Shown piece by piece: positions 18,584 to 28,858 of a DNA stretch of 37,051 nucleotides. The stretch covers positions 1 through 37,051 of the forward strand of contig JAJBTX010000073.1 of the NCBI GenBank assembly GCA_020860645.1, given 5' to 3'. Origin of the DNA: Lachnospiraceae bacterium. Its GTDB lineage: Bacteria > Bacillota > Clostridia > Lachnospirales > Lachnospiraceae. The notes below the pieces were generated by a model. The model saw nothing but the letters and a program-made list of their open reading frames with translations. It did no database searches and was not told where the DNA came from. The position numbers and the translations under genes are program-made. How positions within the stretch are numbered: position 1 is the stretch's first letter; each line of letters begins with the position of its first letter.

Positions 18584-20788
18584 CTATCGGTACTTCCTAA
18601 CGCTCACCCTCTTCCCATCCGTCCGGACACTGATCGCGCCGCAGTCCTTCGTAATGAAAACCGTGCTGCCGATGGCTTCCAGCCGCGCAAGCGTCTCCTC
18701 CGAGGGATGTCCGTAGGTGTTTGCGGCGCCGCACGAGATCAGGCTGACTGTGGGCTGTACCGCCTCCAGAAATTCTGCCGAGGTAGAATAACGGGAGCCG
18801 TGGTGGGCGGTCTTCAGCACCTCGACCGAAGAGAGCAGTCCTGCTTCCAGCAGCGCTCCTTCCGTCTCCTCTCCGATGTCGCCGGTGAGCAGCATGTCAA
18901 AATCCCGATACTCTGCCAGCAGTACGAGCGAGAGTTCATTTCGGTCGTCCGAATGTGCCGACGGGGAAGGCCAGAGGCAGGTGAGGGAAAACTCCTCCGA
19001 GGCCAGTATATCGCCCGTTTTCATATAGAGAATCTCCACACCGGCTTCGGTGAGCAGCGCCTCCATCTCCTCGTAGGCCTCATCCTTCTCATTGATTCCC
19101 GGCAGCACCGCCGTCCCGATATCGATGCCGCCGGGCGTCATGCTGTCCGCGAGCAGCTCCTCGATTCCGCTGATGTGGTCGGCATCCATATGGGAGATCA
19201 TCAGATAATCCAGTCTGCCGACGCCCTCGTATTTCAGATAGGGCAGAATCCGGTAGGTTCCGACCGAAGAGACGCCCGTGCTGCCCCCGTCGATCAGGAA
19301 GGTCGTGCCATCGGCGCTGCGAATGAAAATGCCATCCCCCTGCCCGACAGCCAGCAGCGTGACCTGAAGCCCGCTGTGTACGCGAATGCAGATCAGCAGC
19401 AGCGGAACCGCCAGCAGCGCTGTACTGAGTGTGAGCACGCCCCGCCCCGGGCGAAATTCCTCCGGCTTTCTGCTGTACTTCTGCCTGCGCTTCTCCCGGT
19501 AGAGCAGGCAGAGCACTACGCACAGCATGATGTAATACAGCGTGATTTTCCACCGCGAAGGCGTTCCAAGCGACAGCACGGAGCCGGGAAGCGTGAGGCA
19601 CAGCTCCCCCATCTTCCGGTAGAACAGCAGGATCAGACGGCAGGAAAACGCAATGAGCCGCGCAGCTCCGATCTCCGCCAGCCCGGTAAAGCCGCAGAGG
19701 ATGGTCGCCGCCATGAGCACGCTCATCAGCGGAATGACGAGCAGGTTCAGCAGGGTGGAATAGAGGGAATACTCCGAAAACGCACACAGAAGGATCGGGA
19801 AAGTCACCGCCAGTACGGACAGGCTGACGCTCAGCGCCTGGAAAAGCCGCCCCTGCTTTGGGCGGTACAGCCGCAGAAGCGGCGTGAGCAGCGCGATGCC
19901 GAGTACTGCTCCAAAGGAGAGCAGGAAGGCGCTCTGCCTGCTGTTCAGCGGTGAAGTGAGCAGCAGAACGATCGCCGCAACGCCTATTGCCGTCAGCATG
20001 TCATAGCTGCGTCCGACCAGATCTGCCGTCACCATGAGCGCGCACATGATCACGGCACGCAGGGCAGAGACAGAAGCACCTGCCATCCAGCCGTAAGCGA
20101 CAATCAGCAGAATCGATGGAATCCCCGCCGGAAGATAATGTCCGGTCAGTCTGCGCAAAACCCGATAGAGCCCCATCCCGATCAGCGAAATGTGCAGACC
20201 CGAGATCGCAAGCAGGTGCGAGATTCCGTTTTTCTGATACAGATTCTTTGTATCACTGTCGAGCGCACTCTTCTCTCCGAGCACCATCGCCCGGATAACT
20301 CCGGCGTCTTCCTCATCGAACACAGCGTCGTAGACCTCGCCGAGCCGTTTTTTTAACTGCAGCAGATTTTCCCGCAGCGGCGCCGGGTGCAGCGCCAGGA
20401 TCTGCGCATTTTCTGCAAAAACCGTGCACGAAATGTCCTTCGCCCCATAGTAGAGGCTGCTGTCAAACTGTCCCGGATTAGTTGGTGTTTCTACAGGATA
20501 AATGGTTCCCGACAAGGATAGATCCGCGCCCACCGGATAAGCGGCGGCGCCTGACAGATATACGAGGATGCGCTCCGCTTCGAAGCTGCCCTCCCCGGCC
20601 TCAATCCGGCAATTTACCAGACTGAGCTGCATGCCTTCTTCTCTTACAGACCACCTGGCGACCCGGCCTGTGATCCGCCCCGACTGTTTCTGCGTGATCG
20701 GCGGCGACTCCTTCAGAAGTCCCGTCGGCAGAAGCAGAAGAAGCAGAAACAGCGCCAGCGCCGCGCAGGCAGCCGGCCTTCTCTTCAT
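18584..20788 (-). CDS. comEC: ComEC/Rec2-family DNA internalization protein
   Basis: KNGISHLLAISGLHISLIGMGLYR; C-terminal beta-lactamase fold DYLMISHMDADHISGI, LKTAHHGSRYSTS. Confidence 0.93.
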   Translation of the reverse strand: MKRRPAACAALALFLLLLLLPTGLLKESPPITQKQSGRITGRVARWSVREEGMQLSLVNCRIEAGEGSFEAERILVYLSGAAAYPVGADLSLSGTIYPVETPTNPGQFDSSLYYGAKDISCTVFAENAQILALHPAPLRENLLQLKKRLGEVYDAVFDEEDAGVIRAMVLGEKSALDSDTKNLYQKNGISHLLAISGLHISLIGMGLYRVLRRLTGHYLPAGIPSILLIVAYGWMAGASVSALRAVIMCALMVTADLVGRSYDMLTAIGVAAIVLLLTSPLNSRQSAFLLSFGAVLGIALLTPLLRLYRPKQGRLFQALSVSLSVLAVTFPILLCAFSEYSLYSTLLNLLVIPLMSVLMAATILCGFTGLAEIGAARLIAFSCRLILLFYRKMGELCLTLPGSVLSLGTPSRWKITLYYIMLCVVLCLLYREKRRQKYSRKPEEFRPGRGVLTLSTALLAVPLLLICIRVHSGLQVTLLAVGQGDGIFIRSADGTTFLIDGGSTGVSSVGTYRILPYLKYEGVGRLDYLMISHMDADHISGIEELLADSMTPGGIDIGTAVLPGINEKDEAYEEMEALLTEAGVEILYMKTGDILASEEFSLTCLWPSPSAHSDDRNELSLVLLAEYRDFDMLLTGDIGEETEGALLEAGLLSSVEVLKTAHHGSRYSTSAEFLEAVQPTVSLISCGAANTYGHPSEETLARLEAIGSTVFITKDCGAISVRTDGKRVSVRKYR

Positions 20789-21711
20789 TCTTCTATCAGC
20801 TCCTCATTCTTCTCAAAAATCGTGTTAAAGCTGATCGTCTCGCGAAAGAGCTGGTTCGTCTCGCCGTTGATGCTGATCTGCACCTGTTCGGCGTCCGTAT
20901 TGTCCACGATCGAATTGACAATCGAATAGATCGGGACAGCCTCCGCGACATTGTAGACGGATTCCAGGAATGTCTCATCCAGATTTACGTAGCAGATGCC
21001 ATCCTTGATCGAAATACTGATGAGCTTTGTCTCCGGCGGTATCGTCGGATAAAGCCCGTCTGAAATCGGACCGGAAATCAGCTCCTCTACAATCAGCTTT
21101 TCCAGTGAAATGTTACTGTTGTACTCCATGGTAACCTGTTCGGCTGCCAGCGCGTCTCCCGCCTCGTTGGTGAAATAGAGGGTCAGCTCCGCGGTCTTGT
21201 AGACGTCGCTCTCCTCCCCGGCGCTCTCGATGAACTGCTCGTCGTTCATATAGCCGATCTCCTCGCCGTTCGTATCGGTCAGCGGCTCACCGTCCACCAG
21301 GAAGCTCACATACTCCACACCCTGGAGCTGGCAGAACGTGCGGACATATGCCGCCCTGCACAGGACCTCGCGTGTCTTCTCCATCTGCAGGTATTCCGTG
21401 GAAAAATCAAGATAGAGCCGCAGCCCTTCCAGCGTGCTGTCCAGCAGGCGGACATCCTCCGGCAACGCGCTCTGCAGCTCCTCATCGCGCGGCTCCTCAC
21501 GCAGCAGCTCCAGCATCTCGCTTACCATGCCCTCCGCGGTCTTCGCCTGCAGCTCCCGGTATTCACAGGAAATAGCCGTTTCTTCCTGGTTGATATACCA
21601 TATTCTGTATCCGCTCTCTTCCTCCTCTTTGCCTGCGCCGCAGCCTGTGCTCAACACAGCCGCACACAGCAAAAGGAAAAAGCAAAACCATCTTCTCATT
21701 CTGATCTCCAT
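20785..21711 (-). CDS. Lipoprotein with two GerMN domains
   Basis: Lipobox LSTGCG; two repeats of the GerMN pattern, including TLYFTNEAGDALAAEQVTMEYNSNISLEKLIVEELISGP...LPTI-type segments. Confidence 0.8.
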   Translation of the reverse strand: MEIRMRRWFCFFLLLCAAVLSTGCGAGKEEEESGYRIWYINQEETAISCEYRELQAKTAEGMVSEMLELLREEPRDEELQSALPEDVRLLDSTLEGLRLYLDFSTEYLQMEKTREVLCRAAYVRTFCQLQGVEYVSFLVDGEPLTDTNGEEIGYMNDEQFIESAGEESDVYKTAELTLYFTNEAGDALAAEQVTMEYNSNISLEKLIVEELISGPISDGLYPTIPPETKLISISIKDGICYVNLDETFLESVYNVAEAVPIYSIVNSIVDNTDAEQVQISINGETNQLFRETISFNTIFEKNEELIEE

Positions 21712-21806
21712 TCCGCCATTCCCAGGTCGGCAATGTAAACAATCCTCATAGAGTTATCGGCTGACTGCTCAGAAACAGGCTGTTCCAGGGCAGTGCCTTA
21801 CCTCTG

Positions 21807-23243
21807 CTATACAATATACTTCAGCGGAATCCGCACCGTAAAGGTCGTCCCCTCATCGACAACGCTCTGTACCTTGATCGCGCCGCGGTGCGCCACGACC
21901 GCGCTCCTCGTGATGGCGAGCCCGAGTCCTGTCCCGCCAATCTCGCGGGAATGGGACTTGTCCACACGATAGAAGCGCTCGAACACATAATCCAGCGATT
22001 CCTGCGGAATACCGATCCCCGAGTCGCTGACCTTCACATAGAAAAATTTGTGATCCGCGTCGAGCGTCACGCGCACCCAGCCGCCGCTGCGATTGTATTT
22101 AATTGCATTCTCGACCAGATTGGTGAAGGCAAGCGAAAGACGCGTCGGATCGATCTCCGCGCTGACGCTGCGGTTGCTCTCAAAGACAACCTCAATGTTC
22201 CCCTTCTGGGCAATCGGCCTGAGTCTTTTGAGAATCTGCTCCAGAAACTCATTGACATCCACCGTCTCCACGTTCAGCTCCGGCGTCTTGCGATCCATCT
22301 TCACGAGCGTGAGCAGATCGGAAATAATCGAATTCTCGCGGTCAATCTCGTTGGCGATATCCTCCATGAATTCCTGATAAAGCTCCTTCGGCGTATCCTC
22401 CTGCGCCAGCAGGGAGTCTGCCAGCACTTTCATGGAAGCCAGCGGCGTCTTCAGCTCATGCGAAACATTCGACACAAATTCCTGACGGGATTCCTCCATG
22501 ACACGCAGCTTCGCGAGCATCAGGTTGAAGGAATCAGAGATCATCTCCACCTCCGTACAGTCGTGAATGTTCATATTATCCTCGAGCGTACCGTCCAGCA
22601 TGTCCCCGATGTACTGGTTCATGTGCCGCAGCGGCCGTACAAGCAGCCGCGAAAGCACGATAGCCAGGGAAAGCGAACAGAAGGCGATGATCAGCACGCA
22701 GATCTGCGCCGAAAACTCAAACTCGTCCAGCCTGATATAAATATTATCTGTGGATGCGCTTGCCAGAATAACGCCGACGATCGTCATCCCATCCTCTTCC
22801 GTCAGGGTGATGGGAACCGCGATCTGAATATAGCGGCCGCTTATGTAATCTGCCGCAGTCTCTCCGCGGAAGCATCTGACGACGTTTTCCGCCACCATCG
22901 TGCGTCCTTCCTCCAGATCATAGGTGTCCTCCACGATCACGAGATTGTCATCAATCAGGATAATCCGGCCGTCATACAGGGTCGCCACCTGGCTGATATC
23001 GCCGGTCAGCATCTCATTCTCCTGATTATAAAGATAATCCGCACTGACAATCTGTGTGGAGAGAATCTGACACTGGTTCCGAACTTCGTTTGCAAGCTGA
23101 GTGAGGGCCTGTCTCTCGTAGAACACGCGAAGCACGACCGCCGTCAGGCCCGCGCTGAGCGTGCCGAAGAGAAACAGGAATATTATGATGCGGAAATTCA
23201 GACTTCTGAAAAATTTCCCTTTAATCCTGAACTTTTTAAACAT
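21807..23243 (-). CDS. Membrane sensor histidine kinase with HAMP domain (WalK/PhoR-like)
   Basis: FVSNVSHELKTPLASMKVLADSLL; NLVENAIKYN; GIGIPQESLDYVFERFYRVDKSHSREIGGTGLGLAI. Confidence 0.93.
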   Translation of the reverse strand: MFKKFRIKGKFFRSLNFRIIIFLFLFGTLSAGLTAVVLRVFYERQALTQLANEVRNQCQILSTQIVSADYLYNQENEMLTGDISQVATLYDGRIILIDDNLVIVEDTYDLEEGRTMVAENVVRCFRGETAADYISGRYIQIAVPITLTEEDGMTIVGVILASASTDNIYIRLDEFEFSAQICVLIIAFCSLSLAIVLSRLLVRPLRHMNQYIGDMLDGTLEDNMNIHDCTEVEMISDSFNLMLAKLRVMEESRQEFVSNVSHELKTPLASMKVLADSLLAQEDTPKELYQEFMEDIANEIDRENSIISDLLTLVKMDRKTPELNVETVDVNEFLEQILKRLRPIAQKGNIEVVFESNRSVSAEIDPTRLSLAFTNLVENAIKYNRSGGWVRVTLDADHKFFYVKVSDSGIGIPQESLDYVFERFYRVDKSHSREIGGTGLGLAITRSAVVAHRGAIKVQSVVDEGTTFTVRIPLKYIV

Positions 23244-23940
23244 TAAAGTAGTACCCTACTCCCCATTTCGTATGTACATATTTCGGTTCGCTCGGATTCG
23301 GTTCGATCTTTTCGCGCAGGCGGCGGATGTGCACATCCACGGTCCGCACATCGCCCGGATAATCGTAGCCCCATACCGCGTTCAGCAGATGGTCGCGGCT
23401 GTACACGCGGTTCGGATTCGACGCCATCAGTTCCAGCAGATCAAACTCCTTCGCCGTCAGATTGATCTCTTTTCCCGCAATGGTCAGCCTCCGGCCCTCG
23501 CAGTCCATGTGAAGATCACCCTTGTCGATCACCCGGCGAAGCTCTTTCTCAGGCTCCTTCTTCTTCGTCCGCCGCATGATCGCCTTGATCCGGGCCTTCA
23601 CTTCGAGAATATTGAAGGGCTTTGTGATATAATCATCCGCGCCGTAGTCCAGGCCGAGAATCTTGTCCATGTCGTCGCCCTTCGCCGTCAGCATGACAAC
23701 CGGCACACTGGAAAACTCCCGCAGCTGCTGGCAGACCTCGAAGCCGCTCAGCTTCGGCAGCATCACGTCCAGCAGAATAAGATCGTATTCATTCGCCCGT
23801 ATCTTCTCGAGTGCTTCCTCTCCGTCATAGGCGCAGTCCACCTCCATGCCGTCCTGCTCGAGGCTGAAACGGATACCCTTCACAATCAGCTTTTCATCGT
23901 CCACCACCAGTATTCTCTGTGCCATCATGCCCCTCCTCAC
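23236..23940 (-). CDS. OmpR/PhoB-family response regulator (WalR-like)
   Basis: RILVVDDEKLIVKGIRFSLEQDG; LILLDVMLPKLSGFEV; GADDYITKPFN; VRTVDVHIRRLREKIEPNPSEPKYVHTKWGVGYYF. Confidence 0.95.
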   Translation of the reverse strand: MRRGMMAQRILVVDDEKLIVKGIRFSLEQDGMEVDCAYDGEEALEKIRANEYDLILLDVMLPKLSGFEVCQQLREFSSVPVVMLTAKGDDMDKILGLDYGADDYITKPFNILEVKARIKAIMRRTKKKEPEKELRRVIDKGDLHMDCEGRRLTIAGKEINLTAKEFDLLELMASNPNRVYSRDHLLNAVWGYDYPGDVRTVDVHIRRLREKIEPNPSEPKYVHTKWGVGYYFNV

Positions 23941-24452
23941 TGAACTCTGATCTGATCCTTAATCTTTGCGTAAATGCCCTCCGCGATGCCGGAGACTTCC
24001 ATGATCTGCTCCGTGCTCGTGAAGGAGCCGTTCTGCGTCCGGTACTCGATGATCGCGTCCGCGCGGCTCTCGCCGATGCCGTTCAGGCTCATCAGCGCCT
24101 CGCGGTCTGCAGTGTTGATGTTCACGCGGGTGTCGGCGGCTTCGGAAACCGCCCCGGATCCGACTGACGAAACACTCAAAGATGCGTCTGTCCCGCTGTC
24201 TGAACCTGCCTTAGCAGGACTTTCAACATTACCCTGCACGGCGGCAGAAATCTGGTCGCCCTCCACATCCTCCGCGCAGCAGAACACGAACTCCTCGCTC
24301 TTTCCGACGCGGAAACCCAGAAAAGAAAAACTGCATCCGGACAGACTCATGCTCAGAAGCAGTGCCAGACCGAATACAGCCAAATCTCTGATTCTCTTAT
24401 ATGTCACGCCTCTCTCCTTTCCGGAGAAAAGCCTTTCTGTGTCCGCTTTCAT
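23937..24452 (-). CDS. ComEA-like helix-hairpin-helix protein with a predicted lipoprotein signal
   Basis: VNINTADREALMSLNGIGESRADAIIEYRTQNGSFTSTEQIMEVSGIAEGIYAKIKDQI; LSMSLSGC lipobox; exact start uncertain. Confidence 0.88.
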   Translation of the reverse strand: MKADTERLFSGKERGVTYKRIRDLAVFGLALLLSMSLSGCSFSFLGFRVGKSEEFVFCCAEDVEGDQISAAVQGNVESPAKAGSDSGTDASLSVSSVGSGAVSEAADTRVNINTADREALMSLNGIGESRADAIIEYRTQNGSFTSTEQIMEVSGIAEGIYAKIKDQIRVQ

Positions 24453-24491
24453 TGTAACTGACCCGGACAGAAAAGACAAGGGAATCTTTTT

Positions 24492-24926
24492 TTATTTTTC
24501 CCACTCGAATACTACAACTCCAACCACAGCTACCAGAAGGCCGAGCAGCTTCCGAAGCGAGAATTCTACTTTATCTACGCCGAAGAGACCCAGCAGCTCG
24601 ATTCCCCACGAGACGGCGAGCTGCGCAATGACGATCAGCATCGTCGCGCGGGCCGGGCCAAGCGCGGACATACCCTGAATAACCGTGTAGGTGATGAACG
24701 CGCCGAACACGCCTCCGAGCAGCATGTACTTCGGGGTGACCCGCACGACATTCATGAGGCTTTCGCGGTCGAAGGCTGCCCAGATTGCAAGACAGGTCAG
24801 CAGCGCCGAAAACTGCACCCACGAGGCCGAGGCCCAGACGCTGCTCTGCTCCGTCACCTCGGTGTTGAAAACGCCTTGAATACTCATGAGCGCGCCGGAT
24901 ATCAGCGCAATAAAAAATCCGACCAT
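24492..24926 (-). CDS. DMT-superfamily transporter, YdcZ/DUF606 family
   Basis: MVGFFIALISGALMSIQGVFNTEVTEQSSVWASASWVQF; strong SD before M at 24926. Confidence 0.85.
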   Translation of the reverse strand: MVGFFIALISGALMSIQGVFNTEVTEQSSVWASASWVQFSALLTCLAIWAAFDRESLMNVVRVTPKYMLLGGVFGAFITYTVIQGMSALGPARATMLIVIAQLAVSWGIELLGLFGVDKVEFSLRKLLGLLVAVVGVVVFEWEK

Positions 24927-25121
24927 AGGGAGACCTCCTTCTTTCCATGAAAGTATTCCCATATGATCGGATTCTATTCTTCTGCTGCAACACACCCTGC
25001 CGCCAGATAACGACACAGGTCAAAAACACACGCGCAAACAGACAGCGCCGGGGATATCGAGCCTGCACCGTCTAAAACGAATCGGCTGAAAGCTCAAATG
25101 TTGCGAAAACGCTGTGCCAGC

Positions 25122-26435
25122 TCAATCCAGCCGACTCTCCAGAAGCTCCGAAAATTCCGCAATCTCCTCCCCTGCGTCCTCGCCGCGCCAGATGTCGGCC
25201 AGCGTAGCCTCCAGGTTCAGCCACATATCGGAGAGCTCGATGATCTTCGGCGTCTCCGCCGCCGCGTCGTAGGCCGCGCAGACCGCCTCCCAGGCAGGCG
25301 TCGGGTCTTCCGCGAGATTCCGGTAAGCCGGGAGCTTTCCAACCATACTGTAGAGCTCACCCGCTTTTGTCTCCGTAAAGTAACGGGCAACGGCTTCCGC
25401 CATCTCCGTGTTCGCCGAATAAGGATTTACCACAATCGAATTGGTAACGGAAAGTCCGCGCGACGCAAGCTCCCCGGTAAGGTCCGGCAGCGCAGCCGCC
25501 GCGTAGAAGGGCTCATAGGAGAGTTCCTCCGTCGTCGTCTCCCCATTCTCATCCGTTACCGTCCGCTCCGTCGGATATTCCGGCAGTTCTCCGGCCTCCA
25601 CCGCCTGATCGAGCTGTGCGAGCATGGCGACATTGGCAATCACAAAGACTGTTTTGCCATCAATAAAGTCCTGAATCACATCATCGGAAGTGACCGTATC
25701 CGCATCGATCGCGAAGTATTCGTTCAGGCTCTGATAATAGTTCAGGCACTCCTCGATCTTTTCCAGATCCATCGACACCTGTTCCTTATCGTCTCCGTCT
25801 TCGCCGCCCAGCTCGGTATACGCGCCGAGAAACATATAATCATCTATCACATCGGCCACATTCCACGCAAAGATATTTTCCACCAGAGAGGTCACGGTAT
25901 CCGATTCAAAGGCCTCCGCATAGGTCAGAATATCCGCGATCGTGGCCGGAGCACTCTCTGTGTAATACTGATTATAGAGGAGAAAACAGGTCTCAATGTA
26001 AAAAGGAACTGCAATGATCTCCCCGTCATAAGTCACCGCGTGAGCCGCTTTTTCCGAATAATTCTCCGCGACACCATCGGCATCCAGGCGGGTCGCCAGT
26101 CCCGCCAGATAAGCCTTCTCCAGCTGCGCGCTGGACGCCACGTAAAGATCCGGCCCTGCCATCTCCTCCGCTATGGACTCCTCACCGATCGTCTCGATAT
26201 AATCCACTTCCGACACAAGCGCCGTACTCACTTCAATGCCGTAGGCTTCCGCCGCCTCAGCCGCCGCTGTCTCCATATATTCCTGAAGCTCCGGATCGGT
26301 ATACCAGACCAGGATCGGCTGCTCCTCCACAAGTTCAGGCTCCTCCGGCCTGTATTGCAGGGCAGAGTGGATGCACTGTGCCAGAAACATCAGCACAAGC
26401 AGCACAATGAGCGGCTTTTTCCACGGTATTTTCAT
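25122..26435 (-). CDS. Extracellular solute-binding protein (ABC-transporter type)
   Basis: N-terminal signal/anchor; GPDLYVASSAQLEKAYLAGLATRLD; EIIAVPFYIETCFLLYNQYY; TKAGELYSMVGKLPAYRNL. Confidence 0.8.
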   Translation of the reverse strand: MKIPWKKPLIVLLVLMFLAQCIHSALQYRPEEPELVEEQPILVWYTDPELQEYMETAAAEAAEAYGIEVSTALVSEVDYIETIGEESIAEEMAGPDLYVASSAQLEKAYLAGLATRLDADGVAENYSEKAAHAVTYDGEIIAVPFYIETCFLLYNQYYTESAPATIADILTYAEAFESDTVTSLVENIFAWNVADVIDDYMFLGAYTELGGEDGDDKEQVSMDLEKIEECLNYYQSLNEYFAIDADTVTSDDVIQDFIDGKTVFVIANVAMLAQLDQAVEAGELPEYPTERTVTDENGETTTEELSYEPFYAAAALPDLTGELASRGLSVTNSIVVNPYSANTEMAEAVARYFTETKAGELYSMVGKLPAYRNLAEDPTPAWEAVCAAYDAAAETPKIIELSDMWLNLEATLADIWRGEDAGEEIAEFSELLESRLD

Positions 26436-26453
26436 GCAGTATCCTTTCTATTC

Positions 26454-27638
26454 TCACAAAGCCTTCTCCAGCTTTGCGACCATCTCATCCACGTCCGCCT
26501 TCGTGATCACAAGCGGCGGCACAAAGCGCAGCACATTGCTTCCCGCCGTGATGATAAGCACGCCTTCCTCCTGCGCCCGGCTCACGATCTCGCCGATCGG
26601 ACGGCCCGTCACCTCAATGCCCTGGATCAGACCCTTGCCGCGGCGCTCCGCGAAGCAGTCGTATTTCTGCACAAGCGCGTCCAGCTTTTCCGTGAGATAC
26701 GCGCCGACCTCACGGACATTTTCCAGGATATGCTCCTCCTCATAGAGGTCGAACACGACGCTCACCGCCGCGCAGACAAAGGGGTTGCCGCCATAGGTTG
26801 TGCCGTGATCCCCGGGCACGAGCGAACTCTCCGCCGCCTTCTTCCCGACGACGAAAGCGCCCACCGGCACGCCGCAGCCAAGCGCCTTCGCGCAGGTCAT
26901 CACGTCCGGCTCCACGCCGTACTCCTGCCAGGCAAACTGGTAGCCGGTCCGGCCCATGCCGCACTGTATCTCATCAAGAATCAGGATCAGGTCCTTCTCG
27001 TCGCAGAGCGCGCGCAGTCCCTTCAGGAATTCCTCCGTAGCCGGGTAGATGCCGCCCTCGCCCTGCAGCGTCTCGAGAATAATTCCGCAGGTCTTATCCG
27101 TCACCTGCGCCTTCACGCTCTCGAGATCGTTGTAATCCGCGAAGCGCACGCCGCCAATCAGCGGCTCAAAAGGCTCGCGATAGTGCGCGTTGCCGGTCAC
27201 GGAGAGCGCGCCCATGCTCCTGCCGTGGAAGGAATGGTTCATCGCGATGATCTCATAGCGGTCCTTCCCGTATTTTCCATAGGAATATTTCCGCGCGACC
27301 TTCAGCGCGCCCTCGATCGCCTCGGTGCCGCTGTTCGTGAAAAATACTTTTTCCATGCCGCTGGCCTTTTTCACCTTCTGCGCGGCCTCCATCATCGGGA
27401 CCGAATAGTACAGATTCGAAATGTGGGTCAGCTTGTCGATCTGATCCTTCAGAGCCTGCGTGTATTTTTTATTATTATAGCCGAGCGACTGCACAGCGAT
27501 GCCGGCCGCGAAGTCCAGATACTCTTTTCCGTTTACATCATAAAGACGCACCCCTTCACCGTGATCCAGTACAATCTGATAACGGTTGTAGGTGTGGAGG
27601 ACGGCCTCCTCTGCCTGCTCAATATACGGATTACTCAT
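26454..27638 (-). CDS. argD: Acetylornithine aminotransferase
   Basis: [61 protein letters not shown] overlap with argB. Confidence 0.93.
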   Translation of the reverse strand: MSNPYIEQAEEAVLHTYNRYQIVLDHGEGVRLYDVNGKEYLDFAAGIAVQSLGYNNKKYTQALKDQIDKLTHISNLYYSVPMMEAAQKVKKASGMEKVFFTNSGTEAIEGALKVARKYSYGKYGKDRYEIIAMNHSFHGRSMGALSVTGNAHYREPFEPLIGGVRFADYNDLESVKAQVTDKTCGIILETLQGEGGIYPATEEFLKGLRALCDEKDLILILDEIQCGMGRTGYQFAWQEYGVEPDVMTCAKALGCGVPVGAFVVGKKAAESSLVPGDHGTTYGGNPFVCAAVSVVFDLYEEEHILENVREVGAYLTEKLDALVQKYDCFAERRGKGLIQGIEVTGRPIGEIVSRAQEEGVLIITAGSNVLRFVPPLVITKADVDEMVAKLEKAL

Positions 27639-28527
27639 GATAAAATCTCTCCTCTCCGTCCCCCAGGATCGCCGTGCCAACGCCCCGGTTTGAAAATATC
27701 TCCATCAGTACGCTGTGCGGAATGCGCCCATCTATGATATGGACGCGGGATACGCCCGCCTCGATCGCGTCGATACAGTTCGCAAGCTTCGGGAGCATGC
27801 CGCCGCCGATCGTCCCACCGCCGATCAGTTTCCGCGCCTCGCTGACGGAAATCTCGGAGATCAGGGAATCCTTGTCATTGAAATCCCGGTACACGCCCTC
27901 GATGTCGGTCAGAAACGCAAGTTTATTCGCCTTCACCGAACGCGCGATCGCACAGGCCGCATCGTCGGCGTTGATATTATAGGTCTCGAAATGCTCGTCG
28001 AGACCGATCGGGCACACGATCGGCAGAAAATCTTTCTCCAGCAGGTCGTAGAGGATCTTCGGATTGACTTCCTCGATCTCCCCGACGTAGCCGATATCCT
28101 GCCCGTCGGAATATTTTTTATGTACTTTCAGGAGGCCGCCGTCCTTGCCGCTGATACCGACAGCCTTGACGCCGAGCTCCTGCACCATCGTCACGAGGCT
28201 CTTATTCACGCGTCCCAGCACCATCTCGGCGATCTCCATCGTGGCCTCGTCGGTCACGCGCAGGCCATTGACAAAACGCGGTTCCATGCCGACTTTGCCG
28301 ACCCACTTGCTGATCTCCTTGCCGCCGCCGTGGACGATGATCGGCTTAAAGCCGACGAGTTTTAAAAGGGTCACGTCGCTGATGACGCTTTTTTTCAGGT
28401 TTTCGTCAACCATGGCGCTGCCGCCGTACTTGACGACGATGATCTTCCGGTTGAACTTCTGGATATAGGGCAGCGCCTCGATCAGGACGGCTGCCTTCTC
28501 CATATATTTTTCGTAGTCTTCTCTCAT
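27631..28527 (-). CDS. argB: Acetylglutamate kinase
   Basis: [66 protein letters not shown]. Confidence 0.97.
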   Translation of the reverse strand: MREDYEKYMEKAAVLIEALPYIQKFNRKIIVVKYGGSAMVDENLKKSVISDVTLLKLVGFKPIIVHGGGKEISKWVGKVGMEPRFVNGLRVTDEATMEIAEMVLGRVNKSLVTMVQELGVKAVGISGKDGGLLKVHKKYSDGQDIGYVGEIEEVNPKILYDLLEKDFLPIVCPIGLDEHFETYNINADDAACAIARSVKANKLAFLTDIEGVYRDFNDKDSLISEISVSEARKLIGGGTIGGGMLPKLANCIDAIEAGVSRVHIIDGRIPHSVLMEIFSNRGVGTAILGDGEERFYHE

Positions 28528-28550
28528 GGGTTCCTCCTTGACTAAGTGGC

Positions 28551-28700
28551 GCTCCGCCGCCAGACATATCTGACGCGGACTCGCTCTCGCTCAGTGTGCG
28601 GTGTAGCGGACACTAAATTCAACCTTCGCCTTACGGCTTGGTTTCATTAAGTGCCGACACCGCACAATGGTCCGCTTTCAGATATGTCTGGCGGCGGAGC
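28551..28700. repeat. 150-bp palindromic element able to form a near full-length hairpin
   Basis: Perfect 23-bp terminal inverted repeats (28551-28573 / 28678-28700) plus nested complementary segments and a central GCC-GTAA-GGC tip on the minus strand. Confidence 0.9.
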
Positions 28701-28858
28701 TGATTCACTGGCGAATGACAGACGGATCTGGCAATGGGGCAGGTTCACTGACAGCTGGCGGATATGCCTGACGGCGGAGCTAACTTATCGACAGATGTCA
28801 GTTACGACAACTCCGGATAATTCTCAGGACAAAATATCTGGAGAGCATTTTACATTTA

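Noticed and set aside
18494-19954. 486-aa + strand ORF antisense to comEC
   Set aside because: Antisense artefact; comEC motifs are clear on the minus strand.
25098-27737. 879-aa + strand ORF antisense to the solute-binding protein and argD
   Set aside because: Crosses two solid genes on the opposite strand, no motif, antisense composition.
28551-28700. Insertion sequence interpretation of the palindromic element
   Set aside because: No transposase ORF inside and no clear target-site duplication; kept as a non-coding palindromic element.
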